Source: Oscillospiraceae bacterium (GTDB lineage: Bacteria; Bacillota; Clostridia; UMGS1810). From it: a stretch of DNA of 64,000 nucleotides. Shown in pieces: positions 45,515 through 54,466 of this stretch. Where the stretch lies: NCBI GenBank assembly GCA_015068825.1, contig SVJU01000003.1, positions 20,845 through 84,844 of the forward strand, given 5' to 3'. The notes beneath the pieces were generated by a model. The model was not told the DNA's origin, made no database searches, and saw only the letters and a program-made list of their open reading frames with translations. Position numbers and translations under genes: made by a program. Position 1 is the first letter of the stretch. Each line of letters starts with the position of its first letter.

Positions 45515-46111
45515 ATGAACGAAGAAAAAAACGATATCATAGAAGAAACAGTGGTAGCAAATGATGATGTAATGCCAAAAAAATCGTGGCAAAAAGAAGT
45601 GCTTGACTGGACATTTTCAATAATCCTTGCAATTATTATTGCTCTTATCATAAGAAATTATGTTTTTACACTCGTTAATGTTTCGGGAAGCTCTATGGAG
45701 CCAACATTAACTCATGGTGACAAGCTTTATGTAAACAGATTTATGTATACTCCCGAAAATGGCGATATTGTTATTTTAAAACCGCCTCAGGACCCAAAAA
45801 GGCATTATGTAAAAAGAGTTATTGCACTTCCTGGTCAGGTAGTAGATATAAACGAAGTTACAAAAACTGTTTCGGTTGACGGAAAAGAACTTGACGAAGA
45901 TTATACAACAGGCCCTACTTTTAACAAGGGAAATGCCGTTGAGTATCCCTACACAGTTAAAGAAGACGAAGTTTTTGTTTTAGGTGATAACAGAACTCCT
46001 GGTGGAAGCTCAGACAGCAGAACATTAGGACCAATTCCTGCAAAAAACATTGAAGGAAAAGTAATTTTCAGAATACTTCCGCTCTCTGAATTTGGCAGTG
46101 TATATAAATAA
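45515..46111 (+). CDS. lepB: Signal peptidase I
   Basis: A 198-residue S26 peptidase with one N-terminal TM helix (about residues 32-52). Catalytic Ser is in VSGSSMEPTL near residue 60 and general-base Lys in YVKRVIALPGQ near residue 100. Box E GDNRTPGGSSDSR is present. It cleaves signal peptides of exported proteins such as the secreted proteins in this window. The ATG at 45515 follows AAAGGAGG; the open frame begins earlier without such a site. Confidence 0.95.
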   Translation: MNEEKNDIIEETVVANDDVMPKKSWQKEVLDWTFSIILAIIIALIIRNYVFTLVNVSGSSMEPTLTHGDKLYVNRFMYTPENGDIVILKPPQDPKRHYVKRVIALPGQVVDINEVTKTVSVDGKELDEDYTTGPTFNKGNAVEYPYTVKEDEVFVLGDNRTPGGSSDSRTLGPIPAKNIEGKVIFRILPLSEFGSVYK

Positions 46112-46135
46112 AATTTTAAGCATAAAAGAATAACA

Positions 46136-46172
46136 TAAAAAAGCCCTGAACTTTCGTTCAGGGCTTTTTGTT
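46136..46172. terminator. Bidirectional terminator
   Basis: AAAAAGCCCTGAAC pairs with GTTCAGGGCTTTTT around TTTC, between the convergent lepB and transporter genes. Confidence 0.92.
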
Positions 46173-46177
46173 TTTCA

Positions 46178-47533
46178 TTATAATTTTATAATTCCAAATG
46201 CACTCAAAACAGATGAAACCAAAATAAGAACAATGCAAACAGGTGCGATATATTTTATAACAATGGTAAACAGTGTTTTTTGTTTAAATGCTGCTGATAA
46301 TTCAACCTCTTCAACAAGTGTTTTTGGTTTTATTACATATCCTACAAAAATTGCAGTTAAGAAAGCTACTATCGGCATAATTACGCTGTTACTGATAAAG
46401 TCAAAGAAATCAAGCATCTGCATACCAATAATTTTAACTTCTGCCCAGATACTGTATCCAAAGCAAGATAACAAACCTATAAGAATTGTTCCTATAAGAA
46501 CAAAAACACAAGTGATTTTTCTGTTTAAATTAAGTTTATCACAAAAGATTGATACAACTGTTTCCATAAGTGAAATTGAAGATGTAAGTGCTGCAAAAAG
46601 AACAAGTACAAAGAACAAAATTCCAATAAATGTTCCGCCCCACATACTTTCAAAAACCTTTGGAAGTGTTATAAACATAAGGCTTGGACCTGCTGAAAGT
46701 GCACTTTCATCTCCACCCGAGAATGCAAATACCGCAGGTATAATCATAAGGCCTGCCAAAAATGCAATACCTGTATCAAAAAGCTCAATCTGTTTAACAG
46801 AAGATTCAAGGTTTACATCTTTTTTCATATAAGAACCGTAGGTTATCATAATACCCATTGCAAGCGACATAGAATAGAAAAGCTGTCCCATAGCCGCAAG
46901 AACGGTTTTAACAGAGAATTTTGAAAAATCAGGTGTTATGTAGTAAAGAACACCTTTTATTGCTCCCGGGATAAACATTGAATAAATTGCAATAAAGAGT
47001 GACAAAACTACCAATATGGGCATCATAATTTTACTTACTCTTTCAACACCCTTATTAACACCAAGCAAAATTGCAATTGCTGTTAGTCCAGCATAAATCA
47101 AAAACCATATAACAGGCTCGCCGGCACTTGAAATAAATGTACCAAAATATCCGTCAGTAGCCGCATTTTGAGCACTACCGGATATAAACGCTGCAAGATA
47201 TTTTGTAACCCAACCGCCAATAACACAATAATAAGGCAGGATTATCATTGGAACTATTGATGCAATATATCCTATAAAGGTATATTTTTTATTTAAAACC
47301 TTAAATGCACCAATTGCACTAAGACCTGTTTTTCTTCCAATTGCAATTTCTGCAGTCATTAAAGCGAAGCCGAATGTAACTGCCAATAAAATATATACCA
47401 GCAAGAATATTCCGCCACCATACTGTGCTGCAAGATAAGGAAATCTCCAGATATTACCAAGACCTACCGCAGAGCCTGCTGCAGCAAGTACAAATCCTAA
47501 TTTCCCTGTAAAGGTACTTCTTTTGTTGTCCAT
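46178..47533 (-). CDS. Sodium-dependent (NSS/SNF) amino acid or amine transporter
   Basis: A 451-residue membrane protein with about 11 TM helices. The N-terminal SAVGLGNIWRFPYLAAQYGGG is the signature of neurotransmitter:sodium symporters, with the Na+ site region in TM1 and the TM6 unwound segment at FYSMSLAMGIMITYGSY. It imports an amino acid or amine with Na+. It lies 39 nt downstream of a 2-hydroxyacid dehydrogenase gene and is probably co-transcribed. Substrate unknown. Confidence 0.93.
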   Translation of the reverse strand: MDNKRSTFTGKLGFVLAAAGSAVGLGNIWRFPYLAAQYGGGIFLLVYILLAVTFGFALMTAEIAIGRKTGLSAIGAFKVLNKKYTFIGYIASIVPMIILPYYCVIGGWVTKYLAAFISGSAQNAATDGYFGTFISSAGEPVIWFLIYAGLTAIAILLGVNKGVERVSKIMMPILVVLSLFIAIYSMFIPGAIKGVLYYITPDFSKFSVKTVLAAMGQLFYSMSLAMGIMITYGSYMKKDVNLESSVKQIELFDTGIAFLAGLMIIPAVFAFSGGDESALSAGPSLMFITLPKVFESMWGGTFIGILFFVLVLFAALTSSISLMETVVSIFCDKLNLNRKITCVFVLIGTILIGLLSCFGYSIWAEVKIIGMQMLDFFDFISNSVIMPIVAFLTAIFVGYVIKPKTLVEEVELSAAFKQKTLFTIVIKYIAPVCIVLILVSSVLSAFGIIKL

Positions 47534-47572
47534 AAATTAAATCCTCCGTTTTTCTTTTTATATGTAAAAAAA

Positions 47573-48520
47573 TCAAACTACTCTTGATCTTTTTTCACCA
47601 TTTATAAAGCTTTCGATATTTTTTGATATCTCATCAATGCAGCGCTGTCTTGCATCAAAAGCGCCCCATGCCATATGTGGTGTAAAAACAACATTATCTT
47701 TATCTAATATTTTCTGATAAGGGCTATTCTTCTGCATTGGCTCAACCGAAAAAACATCAACACCAAGTGCACCGATTTTGCCGTCCATAACCGCCTGACA
47801 AACAGCTTCTTCATCCACAACATTGCCTCTTGCAACATTAACAAGAATTACATTTTTCTTCATTTTTTTAATTCTGTCTTCATTTATTAAGTGATAGGTT
47901 TTTTCATTCAGCGGTGTATGAAGTGTTATAATATCGCTTTTTTCGCAAAGTGTGTCAATATCCACACATTCAAATTCATCAACTTTTTTTCTTTTGTATG
48001 CGATAACATTGCACCCTAAAGCTTTTGCAACATTTGCAACTTTACCGCCAATATTTCCAAGCCCTACAACACCCCATGTAAGATTTGCAAGTTCGTAAAA
48101 TACGGGTGTAACACGATTAAACATATTACTGTTTGTATAATCACCCGACTTTACAAAACTATTGTATACATCAAGATGCGTTGCAAGAGAAAACACCATT
48201 GCAAGTGTAAGCTGAACAACACTATCAGTAGAATACCCAATAACATTACAAACCGCAATATTATGCTCACGACAGTATTCAACATCTACATTGTCAAATC
48301 CTGTTGCGGTTATACAAATAAGTTTTAATTTTTTTGCATAAGGCAAATTTTCTTTATTAAGCTTAACCTTATTTAAAATCAAAACCTCGGCATCTTTTAT
48401 TCTTTCAATTACATCCTCCTGCATGGTAACATCATAAAACTTAACATCACCAAATTTATGAACAGAATCGAAATTTAAATCATTGCCAAGTGTTGCAACA
48501 TCAAGAACCGTAATGTTCAT
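47573..48520 (-). CDS. D-2-hydroxyacid dehydrogenase (glycerate dehydrogenase-like)
   Basis: A 315-residue NAD-dependent enzyme. ITATGFDNVDVEYC, the nucleotide-binding WGVVGLGNIGGKVANVAKALG, NVARGNVVDEEAV with the catalytic Arg, and the Glu/His pair (SVEPM, FTPHMAWG) are all present. It reduces a 2-keto acid (hydroxypyruvate or related) to the D-hydroxy acid. The ATG at 48520 is chosen because CGGAGG precedes it; an upstream TTG in frame overlaps that site. Confidence 0.9.
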   Translation of the reverse strand: MNITVLDVATLGNDLNFDSVHKFGDVKFYDVTMQEDVIERIKDAEVLILNKVKLNKENLPYAKKLKLICITATGFDNVDVEYCREHNIAVCNVIGYSTDSVVQLTLAMVFSLATHLDVYNSFVKSGDYTNSNMFNRVTPVFYELANLTWGVVGLGNIGGKVANVAKALGCNVIAYKRKKVDEFECVDIDTLCEKSDIITLHTPLNEKTYHLINEDRIKKMKKNVILVNVARGNVVDEEAVCQAVMDGKIGALGVDVFSVEPMQKNSPYQKILDKDNVVFTPHMAWGAFDARQRCIDEISKNIESFINGEKRSRVV

Positions 48521-48571
48521 TTTTTCCTCCGACAAATTTTATGCCTATAATTACATATATTTCAACAAAAA

Positions 48572-49460
48572 CTAATTTTTTCCTTCTTTTTTCGATACAT
48601 TTATTTCACTTATAATTGCCGCGCCAATAATTAAAACAGCACCAATAAAGCTTTTAAAAGTCATATCTTCATTAAGCACCAAAACAGAAAGCAAAAGTGC
48701 TGTAACAGGGTCTATATAACTTAAAATTGCAGTTGTCTGAACATTTACATATTCAATTGAACCAAAATACATATAATATGTAAGACCTGTGTGAACAATA
48801 CCAACAAAAACAAGCATCATTACCGAATACGGTGTAAATGAAATCAAATTGCCACCTTGAACAATCAAGCAATAAGGGATGAGTGTTATTGCCGACACAA
48901 AAAGCTGAACAACAGTTTTATCATATACAGAAATATTTTTAATCTGCTTGTTGAAAATCATTGTTCCCGCATAAAGAATTGCCGCCAAAACTCCAAGTAT
49001 AACGCCTGTTAATTCAGAAATATCCGTTATACTCTCATCCAAAATCCCCGAAACAAAAATCATTCCAACAAAGGAGAGAATTACACATATAATCTTTTTT
49101 AGGGTAAGTCTTTCTTTAAACACAAAGGGCGATAACAAAATTACAAAAGATGGCCCAAGATAATAACAAAGCGTTGCGGTTGCAAGTTGTAAAGCGGTAT
49201 GCCTCAAACAAAAGTATCCAGTTTGCGCCAAGAAAAACACCCGATATAAAAAGTATAACAAAATTTTTCTTTACATTTTCAAAATTAATTCTTTTTCTGG
49301 TAACAAGCATCATTATAACCAAAAACAAAGTGCCAATTGCACCTCTTGCTAATGCTATTATGTCAGACGGCAATGGAATAGAGCGCACAAATGCACCGAT
49401 TGTACCAAAAATAAACATTGCCGAAAATATTTTAAATTTATAAATATGTTGTTTACTCAT
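48572..49460 (-). pseudogene. EamA/DMT-superfamily transporter, frameshifted
   Basis: Two frames together make one ten-helix drug/metabolite transporter. The first (from 49460) ends properly at FEAYRFTT and then reads out of frame; the second resumes with ATATLCYYLGPSFVILLSPF and continues to the end (second EamA repeat, GLTYYMYFGSIEYVNVQTTAIL). The break lies at 49184-49188 and corresponds to two missing bases (or one extra) relative to the family pattern. Either a real null allele or a sequencing or assembly error. It follows trmO on the same strand with overlapping ends. Confidence 0.85.
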
Positions 49461-49473
49461 TATTAATCTCCAG

Positions 49474-50163
49474 TTATTTTTTATCAACACCTATGATTTT
49501 TGCTTTTTTTCCATCCACTTTAAAATGAATGTCAAAATCGGAAAATGCCATACTGTAGATACGCTCACTATCATTCTGATAAGAAGGTCGGGGGTCATCT
49601 TTGATACAGGCAATAACCGCATTTTTCTTATCATCAGGAATAAGATTGAGTAAACTATTATCAAATTCTACATCCAATTTATGCGAAAAATTTTCATCTG
49701 CATAGGATGAAACTGCATCTATATGGCAATCTGTGTACTTAATATACGGCTTTATATCATAAATGGGTGTCATATCAATAATATCAACACCTGATACAAT
49801 AAGAACATCACCGTTTTCTTTTTCATTTTCAACTTTTAACAATTTAACACTTGAAAGCCCCATTTTATTTGGCCTGAAAGGTGAACGGCTTGCAAACACA
49901 CCCACTCTTTTGTTTCCGCCAAGACGAGGAGGTCTTATTGTAGGCGACCATTCTTCTTTTTCAACCTTTGAAAATCCAAATATCAGCCAAAGATGCGAAA
50001 ATTCTTCAATCCCTTTTAAAGATTCACTTATCCGGTACTTTTTTTCAAATACAATTTTACCGATTAATTCTTCTACCCTTCCGCTTTGCCTTGGAACTCC
50101 GAATTTTTCTTTAAAATCGGTATGGATATATGCAATCGGCTCAATTTTTTGTATGTCTTTCAT
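49474..50163 (-). CDS. trmO: tRNA m6t6A37 methyltransferase TrmO (TsaA) family
   Basis: A 229-residue protein. IEPIAYIHTDFKEKFGVPRQ at the start, FSHLWLIFGFSK, RPPRLGGNKRVGVFASRSPFRPN and DIKPYIKYTD are classic TsaA/TrmO blocks. It methylates t6A37 of certain threonine tRNAs using S-adenosylmethionine. GGAGAAATAAA precedes the ATG. It is followed by the broken transporter gene. Confidence 0.92.
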   Translation of the reverse strand: MKDIQKIEPIAYIHTDFKEKFGVPRQSGRVEELIGKIVFEKKYRISESLKGIEEFSHLWLIFGFSKVEKEEWSPTIRPPRLGGNKRVGVFASRSPFRPNKMGLSSVKLLKVENEKENGDVLIVSGVDIIDMTPIYDIKPYIKYTDCHIDAVSSYADENFSHKLDVEFDNSLLNLIPDDKKNAVIACIKDDPRPSYQNDSERIYSMAFSDFDIHFKVDGKKAKIIGVDKK

Positions 50164-50232
50164 TTTATTTCTCCAAATTTATATTTCTGAAAAATATTAT
50201 ATAAGGGGCAGATGGTTTAGATGCAAAGCCCT

Positions 50233-50361
50233 CAAAGGCTCCCTTGTGTAAAGGGAGCTGTCAACGAAGTTGACTGAGGGATTGTATTTATTTTACTTAT
50301 TTACAACCCCTCCGAGTTTGCTTTGCAAACCCACCTCCCCTTACACAGGGGAGGCTTTTTA
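50233..50361. repeat. MITE-like imperfect palindromic repeat
   Basis: About 129 bp made of four hairpins: GCTCCCTT/AAGGGAGC (50238-50258), GTCAAC/GTTGAC (50260-50274), GTTTGC/GCAAAC (50316-50330) and CCTCCCC/GGGGAGG (50334-50354). The two ends (AAAGGCTCCC... and ...GGGGAGGCTTTT) are inverted copies of each other. I recall this unit as a widespread interspersed repeat in gut Clostridia. It fills the gap between trmO and the small membrane protein gene. Confidence 0.75.
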
Positions 50362-50401
50362 CTTTCGACAATATCGACTTTTGTCAAGCAAGAGCTGAAA
50401 T

Positions 50402-50851
50402 TTATTGTTTCCATCTTAATTCTGTCATCTCATATTTTGCTGGTGAGGCAATTCCATCATAAATTTCTTGTCCATCAGATGAAACATAGCAATTGCCTAT
50501 ATAAGACCAGTGATTATTATTTACTAACCAAGCAATGTTCATTACATAATACAATTTATTATCAGCAGAAACTGCACTTATGCATCTATATGAGATTGGA
50601 AAGCCATTCTCTTCGGCTTTTTCGCCCAAAACTTTTCTACAAAGATTTTCTGCTTCTTGCTTTGTGATGCCGTTTTTCTGCTCTTTTGCAATAGATTCAA
50701 CTTCAGAAATCGGAACTTCTGCTATATAATCTTTGGTAGTACTTATTTCTGATATAGATGCCCAATGATATGCCATTCCACCCAAAAATGAAATTACCAA
50801 TGTAAAAACCCATAAAACAACAATTAAAAAAACTCCCGTTTTTTTCTTCAT
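50402..50851 (-). CDS. Small membrane-anchored protein, function unknown
   Basis: A 149-residue protein with one N-terminal TM helix (residues about 6-27) and an extracytoplasmic domain. The latter contains ITKQEAENLCRKVLGEKAEENG, YVMNIAWLVNNNHWSYIG and SSDGQEIYDG, a pattern resembling small PepSY-like protease-inhibitory domains. I do not recognise a named family. The ATG at 50851 has AAAAGGAGAT upstream. Monocistronic, next to the MITE-like repeat. Confidence 0.65.
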   Translation of the reverse strand: MKKKTGVFLIVVLWVFTLVISFLGGMAYHWASISEISTTKDYIAEVPISEVESIAKEQKNGITKQEAENLCRKVLGEKAEENGFPISYRCISAVSADNKLYYVMNIAWLVNNNHWSYIGNCYVSSDGQEIYDGIASPAKYEMTELRWKQ

Positions 50852-50970
50852 ATCTATATCTCCTTTTGACACTAATCGGCATATCTCTCATTATAATCGC
50901 TAAACGATTTATTTATCAATACATAATTATACTTAAGATAAGTATACTACAACATAAAAGCATATTCAAC

Positions 50971-51000
50971 AAAAAATCCTTGTTTTGAACAAGGATTTTT
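50971..51000 (-). terminator. Terminator of the CoA ligase gene
   Basis: AAATCCTTGTT pairs with AACAAGGATTT around a 3-nt loop with T-rich tails on the minus strand, just after the stop codon at 51006. Confidence 0.85.
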
Positions 51001-51005
51001 AAATT

Positions 51006-52640
51006 CTATTTTGTTGTTTCTGCTTCTACAAGACGGGAAGCACCATAGCGTTCACGAAGTGCATTTTTCTGAATTTTGCCTGTTGCATTACGCGGAATAT
51101 CGGCAAAAATAATAGTTTTTGGTCGTTTGTATCTTGGAAGTGCCATACAAAATTCGTGCATTTCTTCTTCCGTTGCACTTATTCCGTCCTTAAGCTGAAT
51201 GATTGCAGCTGTAATTTCGCCAAGTCTTTCGTCAGGAAGACCAATAACACCAACATCGTTGATTTTATCGTTTGAACGAAGGAAATCTTCAATCTGAACA
51301 GGATAAATATTTTCACCGCCAACAATAATAACATCTTTTTTGCGGTCAACAAGATATATAAATCCATCTTCATCCTGTTTTGCCATATCGCCTGTATAAA
51401 GCCAGCCATCAGGTGTTAAAACATCTCTTGTTGCTTCGGGGTTTTTATAGTAGCATTTCATAACACCATCACCCTTTAAGCAAAGCTCACCAACCTCACC
51501 TTTTTTTGCTTCATTGCCTTCGTCGGTAATAATTTTAATTTCCCAATTATACCCCGGAACACCAATTGCTCCAACCTTGTGTATGTTTTCAACACCGAGA
51601 TGCACTGCACCTGGCCCAATTGATTCACTAAGACCATAGTTTGTATCGTATTCGTGATTTGGAAATACCTCTTTCCATCTTCTTATAAGTGATGGTGGAA
51701 CAGGCTGTGCGCCAATGTGCATAAGTCTCCATTGCGAAAGTCTGTAATCAGAAAGATTGATATCGCCTCTTTCGATTGCATCTAAAATATCCTGAGCCCA
51801 CGGAACCAAAAGCCACACAATTGTTGCTTTTTCGTCAGATACAGTCTGGAGTATCCATTCAGGCTTAATGCCTCTTAAAATTACTGCTTTTGAACCTGAC
51901 AAAAGCGAACCGAACCAGTGCATTTTTGCTCCTGTATGATATAGCGGCGGAATACAAAGAAAAACATCTTCTCTTGTCTGAGAGTGGTGTTTTTGTTCTA
52001 CTTTACAAGCAGTAACAAGCGCTTTGTGTCTATGAAGAATAGCTTTTGGAAATCCTGTTGTACCAGATGAAAAATAAATTGCTCCATCGTCTTCGTCGTC
52101 AATTTCTACCGCAGGAGCACCTGAAGAACAATATGTAATCATTTCTTCGTAATTATCTGCAAAAGATGGTGTATCATTTCCAACAAAAAAGTAATGCTTT
52201 ATTCTTAATTTTGGAAGAATATTTTCAAGTCTTTCGGTAAATTCGGGACCAAAAACAAGAATTGAAATATCGGCTAAATCAGAGCAGTATTCTATTTCTT
52301 CGGCAGAAAATCTGAAATTCATAGGAACCGCAATTGCACCCGATTTTAAAATACCAAAATAAATTGGAAGCCAGTCGATGCAGTTCATCATAAGTATTGC
52401 TACTTTATCTCCTTTTTTAACACCGCGTGTCAAAAGAAGATTTGCAAATCTGTTTGCAGCAGTATCAAACTCCTTCCAGGTAAGTTCTCTTCTGTATTTT
52501 TCACCGCTTGCACTTTCTATAAGACTATATTCATGCCACGAAACATCTTTGTCGGGCTGATTTGCAGGATTTACCTCTACCAAGCTTACTTCGTTTGGAT
52601 GAAGTCTTGCATTTTTTTCAAGAAAATCTGTAATAGGCAT
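51006..52640 (-). CDS. Acyl/aryl-CoA ligase, class I adenylate-forming (T-box controlled)
   Basis: A 544-residue ANL-superfamily enzyme. The P-loop-like AIYFSSGTTGFPKAILHRH, the A5 motif TNYGLSESIG, A7 LYTGDMAKQDEDGFIYLVDRKKD and A8 to A10 with the catalytic Lys in NATGKIQKNAL are complete. It activates a carboxylic acid to an acyl-AMP and then to a CoA thioester. Substrate unknown; fatty acid or aromatic acid possible. It lies directly behind a T-box leader whose specifier best reads as a Tyr codon, suggesting control by uncharged tRNA. AAAGGAAGG ribosome site. Confidence 0.88.
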   Translation of the reverse strand: MPITDFLEKNARLHPNEVSLVEVNPANQPDKDVSWHEYSLIESASGEKYRRELTWKEFDTAANRFANLLLTRGVKKGDKVAILMMNCIDWLPIYFGILKSGAIAVPMNFRFSAEEIEYCSDLADISILVFGPEFTERLENILPKLRIKHYFFVGNDTPSFADNYEEMITYCSSGAPAVEIDDEDDGAIYFSSGTTGFPKAILHRHKALVTACKVEQKHHSQTREDVFLCIPPLYHTGAKMHWFGSLLSGSKAVILRGIKPEWILQTVSDEKATIVWLLVPWAQDILDAIERGDINLSDYRLSQWRLMHIGAQPVPPSLIRRWKEVFPNHEYDTNYGLSESIGPGAVHLGVENIHKVGAIGVPGYNWEIKIITDEGNEAKKGEVGELCLKGDGVMKCYYKNPEATRDVLTPDGWLYTGDMAKQDEDGFIYLVDRKKDVIIVGGENIYPVQIEDFLRSNDKINDVGVIGLPDERLGEITAAIIQLKDGISATEEEMHEFCMALPRYKRPKTIIFADIPRNATGKIQKNALRERYGASRLVEAETTK

Positions 52641-52662
52641 AAAATTACCTTCCTTTCAAAAA

Positions 52663-52955
52663 TAAAAAACCGTCCTCTAAAATAAATCAGAGGACGGAAA
52701 ATTCCGTGTTACCACCTCAGTTTACAGACACTTCACAGATATCTGCCTCATTGAGTAAACTGTTTAAATCTATACTCACTCGCTATAACGGGCGTTCCCG
52801 ACAAAAGATACTATGTAAAAAAACAATTCCCCTTTGCAGCTCCCGGACCGTATTCAGTCTATTTCAAAATTCAGGCTTGCACCAACCGCCTTATCTCTTA
52901 AACTTCATTCATAGCCTACTTGTTTCCGTTCACGGCATTTATGACATTTTATCAC
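52663..52955 (-). promoter_or_regulatory. T-box riboswitch leader (probable tRNA-Tyr) upstream of the CoA ligase
   Basis: On the minus strand, Stem I features appear in order: AAGTAGG, AAGAGA, the distal loop GGTTGGTGCAAGCC, and a specifier region CTGAATACGG. Read directly after GAA, the specifier is UAC (Tyr; plus coordinates 52850-52852). The antiterminator T-box GAGGTGGTAACACGG is at 52702-52718; UGG-U fits an A discriminator base. A 9-bp terminator stem (CCGTCCTCT/AGAGGACGG, 52670-52697) with a T run follows. Uncharged tRNA should favour read-through. Confidence 0.88.
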
Positions 52956-52974
52956 AATAAAGCAATTTTGTCAA
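52946..52974 (-). promoter_or_regulatory. Promoter of the T-box leader
   Basis: Minus strand consensus TTGACA (52969-52974), 17 nt, TAAAAT (52946-52951). Transcription would start near 52938 at the base of Stem I. Confidence 0.8.
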
Positions 52975-52979
52975 TGTTT

Positions 52980-53624
52980 TTAAACATTTTCGGGAAGCGC
53001 TGTAACAAATTCTCCCAAAAAGCTATCTTTACTGTATTCAACCATTTCTAATTTATCGTTTTTATACTCAACTATGGTTACCGACGCATTTGTTGCCCAA
53101 CTAATATTTTTTATTTCATCAAGCGTTGCATTATCGCATTTAGCCTTTAACACTCTTATTGGTGTTGCGTGGGTGAATATAAATACCGTTTTGCCCATGT
53201 TTTCTTTTGCTATTTTTTCAACCTCAGACACAAAACGATTTTGAAGTTCTTCTACACTTTCGCCTTCGTCACACTTAGCTTTTCCAATATTCTCAAGCCA
53301 TAATTTATATGTATCTTTATATTCTTCTTCAAGAGTACAAAACAATTGATTTTCCCATTTGCCTGCAAAAATCTCTCTCAAATTTTTATTTTTTATAATT
53401 TGCATGCCTTTTAATTTTGAAGTTTCAACTGCGGTGTTATACGCTCTTTTTAAATCACTTGAATAAATTGCATCACAGGGAATATCCTTTAAAAACTTTG
53501 CCGTTAATTTTGCCTGTTTATATCCTATAGGCGATAAATCAAGGTCGGTATGCCCCAAAAAAGCATCACGCTTATTGCCTTCTGATTCACCATGCCTTAC
53601 AAAATAAATTTTTGTTGTATTCAT
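52980..53624 (-). CDS. Histidine phosphatase family protein
   Basis: A 214-residue phosphoglycerate-mutase-like protein. The catalytic FVRHGESEGN is at the N-terminus, YSSDLKRAYNTA follows, and the second catalytic His is in FIFTHATPIRVLK. Members dephosphorylate small metabolites such as alpha-ribazole phosphate or phosphosugars; the exact substrate cannot be assigned. It follows the DUF1294 gene by 13 nt and forms a unit with the GNAT and DUF1294 genes. Confidence 0.88.
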   Translation of the reverse strand: MNTTKIYFVRHGESEGNKRDAFLGHTDLDLSPIGYKQAKLTAKFLKDIPCDAIYSSDLKRAYNTAVETSKLKGMQIIKNKNLREIFAGKWENQLFCTLEEEYKDTYKLWLENIGKAKCDEGESVEELQNRFVSEVEKIAKENMGKTVFIFTHATPIRVLKAKCDNATLDEIKNISWATNASVTIVEYKNDKLEMVEYSKDSFLGEFVTALPENV

Positions 53625-53637
53625 AACTTTTTCTCCC

Positions 53638-53907
53638 CTATAATAAATAATTATTTGTTAATATAATAAGTAAAACATTAAAAAAAGCACTTAAAGGCAC
53701 TAAAATACGAAATTTTATTTTTGATGTTTTATGATTAAACATCACCATTCCAAACATTGCACCAAATGCGCCAAGAAAAAAAGAAAAAGTAATAAGTGTC
53801 GTTTCTCTTATTCGTCTTAATCCTTTTTTAGCAAAAAACTTGTCCAGACCGTAGATAAAAAACACTATTAAGTTCCATATTAAAAGCAAAAACCATAATT
53901 TATTCAT
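53638..53907 (-). CDS. DUF1294 membrane protein
   Basis: An 89-residue protein with three hydrophobic segments. FFIYGLDKFFAKKGLRRIRE and LGAFGAMFGMVMFNHKTSK are the diagnostic DUF1294 blocks. Function unknown. The ATG lies inside the last codons of the GNAT gene (8-nt overlap), so translation is coupled. Confidence 0.85.
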   Translation of the reverse strand: MNKLWFLLLIWNLIVFFIYGLDKFFAKKGLRRIRETTLITFSFFLGAFGAMFGMVMFNHKTSKIKFRILVPLSAFFNVLLIILTNNYLL

Positions 53908-54349
53908 CAAAAACCAACCTTTTTTCCATTGTTACATGAACAATTCCTTCTTCCAAAAACTCATCCGAAACTATATTAAACCCTAATTTTTCATAAAATG
54001 CTACTGCCTGCTTTTGTGCATGAAGAGTTATTTTTTTGCAATTGAACTGTTTTTTAATTTCTTCAAAGCTTCTTAACATAAGCTTTGTTCCAAGGCCTTT
54101 TCTATGTTCCAATGTAAGAACCCGTCCTATTGATACAACATCTTTTTCTATGTAAAAAGCTCTTAAATATGCCGTTACTCTTTTTAAGTTTGAGTCAAAG
54201 AAAAAGCAATGTAAGCTGTTATAATCAACATCGTCCAAATCCTGACAAATAATATTCTGTTCAAGCAAAAAAACCTCGGACCTTGATTTTATAATTTCAT
54301 ATAATTCCACCAAAGAAAGCTCAGAAAACTTTTTTGCAACAAAATCCAT
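53900..54349 (-). CDS. GNAT family N-acetyltransferase, ElaA-like
   Basis: A 149-residue acetyltransferase. LYEIIKSRSEVFLLEQN at the N-terminus and IGRVLTLEHRKGLGTKLM (the acetyl-CoA binding motif) fit ElaA-type GNAT proteins. It transfers an acetyl group from acetyl-CoA to an unknown amine. First gene of a unit with DUF1294 and histidine phosphatase. Confidence 0.88.
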   Translation of the reverse strand: MDFVAKKFSELSLVELYEIIKSRSEVFLLEQNIICQDLDDVDYNSLHCFFFDSNLKRVTAYLRAFYIEKDVVSIGRVLTLEHRKGLGTKLMLRSFEEIKKQFNCKKITLHAQKQAVAFYEKLGFNIVSDEFLEEGIVHVTMEKRLVFDE

Positions 54350-54466
54350 ATTGCACCTCTGTTAAATTAAAAATATTCTTATCCATATATTTTACTGTCT
54401 TTAAATTTATCTGATATGTTTTTAATATTTTCATTTTTATTACCAAGTAACCATTATTAGTAAAAA

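Noticed and set aside
50363..50369. Spo0A box TTCGACA
   Set aside because: It sits in the tail of the MITE-like repeat, not in a promoter, and a 7-mer match is expected by chance.
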